This document shows, piece by piece, positions 30,597 through 33,563 of a stretch of DNA of 33,563 nt. Source of the DNA: Isohypsibius dastychi (lineage: Eukaryota > Tardigrada > Eutardigrada > Parachela > Isohypsibiidae). The notes beneath the pieces are model-generated. The model did not search any database. It saw only the letters and a list, made by a program, of their open reading frames with translations, and was not told the origin of the DNA. The translations under genes were made by a program, and so were the position numbers. Where the stretch lies: NCBI GenBank assembly GCA_034696485.1, contig JAQIWT010000120.1, positions 1 through 33,563 on the forward strand, given 5' to 3'. Position 1 is the first letter of the stretch, and every line of letters begins with the position of its first letter.

Positions 30597-33329
30597 TTAT
30601 ACAGGTCGACTCGGGGAAGCGAAACGCACTCTATAAACATAAGGACGTCCACCTCCTGCAAAAACAAAGACAAGTTAGCAAGTTCATTCAAGCCTTAAGA
30701 ATATCAATAAGTTAGAGAACGGAGAAATAAGTTCAATTACTCTTGTCAGAGATTCCGACGTGGTTAGTCAGGATCAAAGCCTCCACAGCCAGTTCTACAT
30801 CATCCCACTCAACGAGACCGGAAGTGCTCCATTCGGCTGCGAAGAGGTAAATCAATTAAGGAAAAGGTTCCAGAAATGCAGATTGCATTTCGCATGACTC
30901 ACAGTTTCCAAATGTGGTTATTGTGACACGTGGAAGATCCAAACCAGCATTCCTGTAAATCTACAAACGGGAAGAATGTCACAATTATTTACCAACAATC
31001 GATTTGAAATTTACGTCGGGCATTAAAGGAGAAATATTACTCATAAAAACATAACAGCTTCAGGATATAATCGCTTACTCGCAAAAAAGTGCATCACGAA
31101 CCTGCAACATATCTTCCTCGGTGAAATCGGCCGGTGCGCTGAAAAAGTAGAGACAGCGGCTTGGGGGAACAATGCGGTTCTTAGCAGCCAGTTCAGGTAT
31201 GTTGAATCTGTTATTCCGGTTTGCAATATAATCCTTATACGAAAGACTACCATCCTTCAGTGCATATGGATTATGGACTTCATTCAAAGAAGTCTGCCGT
31301 GATGCACTGAAAATAATCTCCATCATACACAAATCCTAAAATTTCAGAATAAAACTTACGCGATCGAGAGTTTCTGTCCGAATACAACAACTCCGTTCAA
31401 ATTATCAACCGCTCGACGCCTGGAAACCACATCTTCCATTTGCACCATGGCGGCTCCTTTCTTAGTCATCAGGAACTTGATCTGAAATAAGAAATAATTT
31501 CAAATCAGAAATCTGTAAAATTCCAAAACTGCGAACTTACGCGAACAACGTTTCCATACTGGCAGAACAGATTGAAAGTTCGGTCACAATTCATTCGATC
31601 CGGATGCAGTCCATAAACCATGATAACCGCTCCTTCAACGTCACGTCCACCCCCATTTGATGACCTTGATCCTTCAGGTACGCGATCCTCATACTGCTGG
31701 CCATCTCGACGATCACGTCCGTCATTATCTCTGTTGAATACAAACTCTCTGACGAACATGAAAAAGCAATTCACGTAAAAAAACAACCTCCGCTCATATC
31801 GACCACCCTGCCCACAAAAGTCATGACCACGGTGTCCAATTTGATTTGGCGACACATTCCGGTCATTTTCGCCATGTCCGCCTCCACCACTACATCTATT
31901 TGAAGTCTGGGGTTCTCCAGATCCGCGACCATCACGCGGTCGGTCATCTCGACCGTCACGTGCGTAATTATCGCTACATAACAAAAACTCGATCAAGTAC
32001 GAAAACATGAAATTCCAAGAAGAAAACGGACCTTTGTTCATGTCGACCACTCTGCCCATGAGAGTCATGACCACGTTGTCCACTTTGATCAGGCGGCGCA
32101 TTCCGGTCATCTTCGCGGTCGCGATCATTTGGACCGCGATTATAACGAGGTTCATATGACGTAGGTGATTTCTCAGAAAGACGATCATTATATCCTCCAC
32201 GATTCTGGTGTCCATTCGAGTCTCGATTATTATCTGGAGAGAAAGGAATTTAGGCTACGAAAGCTGAACAGAAAACAAAATCACCGTTGCGTTTTTCTCG
32301 TAGGTCAGCCGGTTTATCAAGAAGCGATGCATTGCGACCAGAATGTCCTAACAAGATCAAATAAGATATGTATAGTAAGTAGGGTAATATTTAGACTTAG
32401 TGATGTTGGAACTAAGTTATGCGAGTTCACATTACTTCAACCAAGCTCGCTCACCTTTAACTGTGTAGTCGAAGGTTTCTTTATTGTTCCGAAGAACAAC
32501 CAACGTCTGCGACTAAACACGACAAATGCCTTAAAAAGTGGTTACAAATGCGTAGCCATAGATCTCACCTCAGCGAACTCGATGGACAGAACGCAGCATC
32601 CGTTATGAATGGACTGGCCATCCAAGATTTCTTTGGCCTTTGTTGCAGACTCCGCGCTATCAAATTCGACCAAAGCCTGAATGCCTTGTCCCCGAACCAT
32701 GGCAATTTTTAGCACGCGTCCCTGAATAGGGTGGACAGCCTTCGTGGTGACTATATTTATAACGTCCTGATATCAAAACAAATAAACCATTATACCAGAG
32801 AACAGAAAGAAAGTGAAACAAAACTTACGACATCGATGTGACAACGCGGTTTTTTGACGGTCAACATCAAGACGGTACGCGCTTTGTTTGGATGGGCAGG
32901 GTTCCTGCATATTGGGAATTTTCGTATACAGAATAAGCAAAAAAAAGCATGCTACATACCGAGAAGCTGAAGAACGTAGTGTCGGACTGGCCGAGAAGGT
33001 GGCTCCACATTCGAAACTGCCGAGGTTTAGCTTCTGCCTCTATACCACAAAAATGGTTATAAAATCAATATTATCGGCAGCAGAACTGACCTTAACAATC
33101 CGGGAAGCGTCTTCCAGGTTCTAAAAACAATAACAACTCACCATATCGGATTTCCGGTTCAACACGAGAAAACGCAAGCTTACCTCAAATTCGACAAGGG
33201 CCTCACGTTTGCCAGGCAGAAGCATAACATCTCTGTGAATCAGAATATGCAGACAAATACTAGAAGATCCGGTAAACAACCACGAAGCCATGAAAATGGT
33301 ACCTGACTTTTCCGTACGAGGGCGAATTC
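30597..33329 (-). CDS. hnRNP L / smooth-type RNA-binding protein, 5' end unresolved (at least 16 exons)
   Basis: Nuclear RNA-binding splicing regulator of the hnRNP L/LL family (Drosophila smooth). Exons in transcript order: 33329-33303 (tentative), 33232-33184, 33120-33091 (30 bp), 33039-32960, 32904-32829, 32766-32569, 32506-32455, 32347-32285, 32233-32032, 31973-31788, 31730-31541, 31481-31360, 31306-31079, 30952-30903, 30836-30741, 30655-30597; about 569 codons. RRM1 is partial (SYGKVRDVMLLPGKREALVE). RRM2 has VRGQGIQALVEFDSAESATK, and NGCCVLSIEFAE then TLVVLRNNKETFDYT. A linker rich in Arg, Asp, Gly and Asn follows. RRM3 begins MVYGLHPDRMNCDRTFNLFC, then SYKDYIANRNNRF. RRM4 includes LDLPRVTITTFGN, SGLVEWDDVELAVEAL and the terminal GGRPYVYRVRFASPSRPV. 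The first beta strand and helix of RRM1 are missing, so more 5' sequence must lie at or beyond the right edge. Confidence 0.92.
31788..32233 (-). repeat. Tandem exon duplication in the hnRNP L linker
   Basis: Exons 32233-32032 (202 bp) and 31973-31788 (186 bp) align along their length. Both open with a D-N-x-R/A-R-D pattern, and they close with RNAPPDQSGQRGHDSHGQSG versus RNVSPNQIGHRGHDFCGQGG. The similarity is plain in the DNA too: both copies carry the plus-strand string ATTCCGGTCAT and related flanks. The following exon (from 31730) again starts RDNDGRDRRDG, suggesting a third, partial copy fused to the start of RRM3. Confidence 0.8.
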
Positions 33330-33563
33330 CTATTGTGCCTGGCTGGATTTAATCCGCCTGGCGCACGGCAGGTAAATCAAACTATTCAAGAGTCAATCAG
33401 ATTTGGGATTTTTTGTTGCACCTTAACAAGAGTTCAAAAAACAGCACAGAATAAATCGTACAAAGTAGCTGTGTTGATTTTGCCATTTGCGACTACGGTA
33501 GCAAATGTCAACCGTTTAGTTCGTACTAAAAGAACCTATTTGATGTTGATTTTTAATGGCAGA
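33330..33563. other. Right edge, upstream side of the hnRNP L gene
   Basis: Minus-strand frames here are short. The frame of the partial RRM1 stays open to about 33381 and then meets a stop, so the exon at 33303 could extend to an acceptor near 33358. No RRM beta-1 strand (a 'V.V.GL' type motif) was found in the window. Confidence 0.4.

Noticed and set aside
32165-32608. 147-codon plus-strand open frame
   Set aside because: It is antisense to hnRNP L exons encoding RRM2 and the linker, which have clear family resemblance.

Overview
This is nuclear DNA from an intron-rich animal. Most introns are short (about 45-200 bp, a few of 350-660 bp), have GT-AG ends, and close with T-rich acceptors of the TTTCAG / TTTTTAG type. 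Joining exons by splice signal and reading phase gives eleven protein-coding genes that account for most of the two flanks of the window. HR3/ROR and GKAP/HURP orthologues show a metazoan. The intron style and the HR3-like receptor suggest an ecdysozoan, and the presence of POC5 argues against a Caenorhabditis-like nematode. A tardigrade would fit, but I cannot settle the phylum from this sequence alone.

Layout, left to right. (1) 820-2731 (+) deoxyhypusine synthase. (2) 2982-4272 (+) cytochrome b5 reductase with an N-terminal membrane anchor and a divergent FAD motif. (3) 4695-5609 (+) an unrecognised 208-aa protein, basic then globular. (4) 6731-9305 (+) a GKAP-domain protein of the DLGAP/HURP type. 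(5) 9306-16392 is a 7-kb stretch without a confident gene. It holds an unresolved chain of exon-like islands (9672-12520), and close to the next gene a ROR-type response element and a long hairpin 38 bp apart. (6) 16393-19198 (+) the nuclear receptor HR3/ROR, complete with DNA-binding and ligand-binding domains. (7-9) 20152-23982 (-) three tandem paralogues of a small PPxY-bearing, C-terminally hydrophobic protein. (10) 24738-27630 (-) the centriole protein POC5, including a probable GC-AG intron. (11) 28729-29644 (+) TMEM267. (12) 30597 to the right edge (-) an hnRNP L / smooth-type RNA-binding protein whose RRM2-RRM3 linker contains a tandemly duplicated exon; its 5' end is not resolved.

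The genes do not form one pathway. The left block is four same-strand housekeeping or cell-cycle genes spaced 250-1,100 bp apart. HR3 has a large upstream domain, as expected for a developmentally timed receptor. The paralogue trio is the least familiar element. Its members share exon order, a PPPY motif near the N-terminus, a tail of the form VNHCLH...FFPPW.FVWI and the same last residues (LC[LA]TN). POC5 and TMEM267 are divergent around a 1.1-kb spacer; TMEM267 and the hnRNP L gene converge.

Exon coordinates come from splice consensus, phase continuity and family resemblance recalled from memory. No transcript or database evidence was available.
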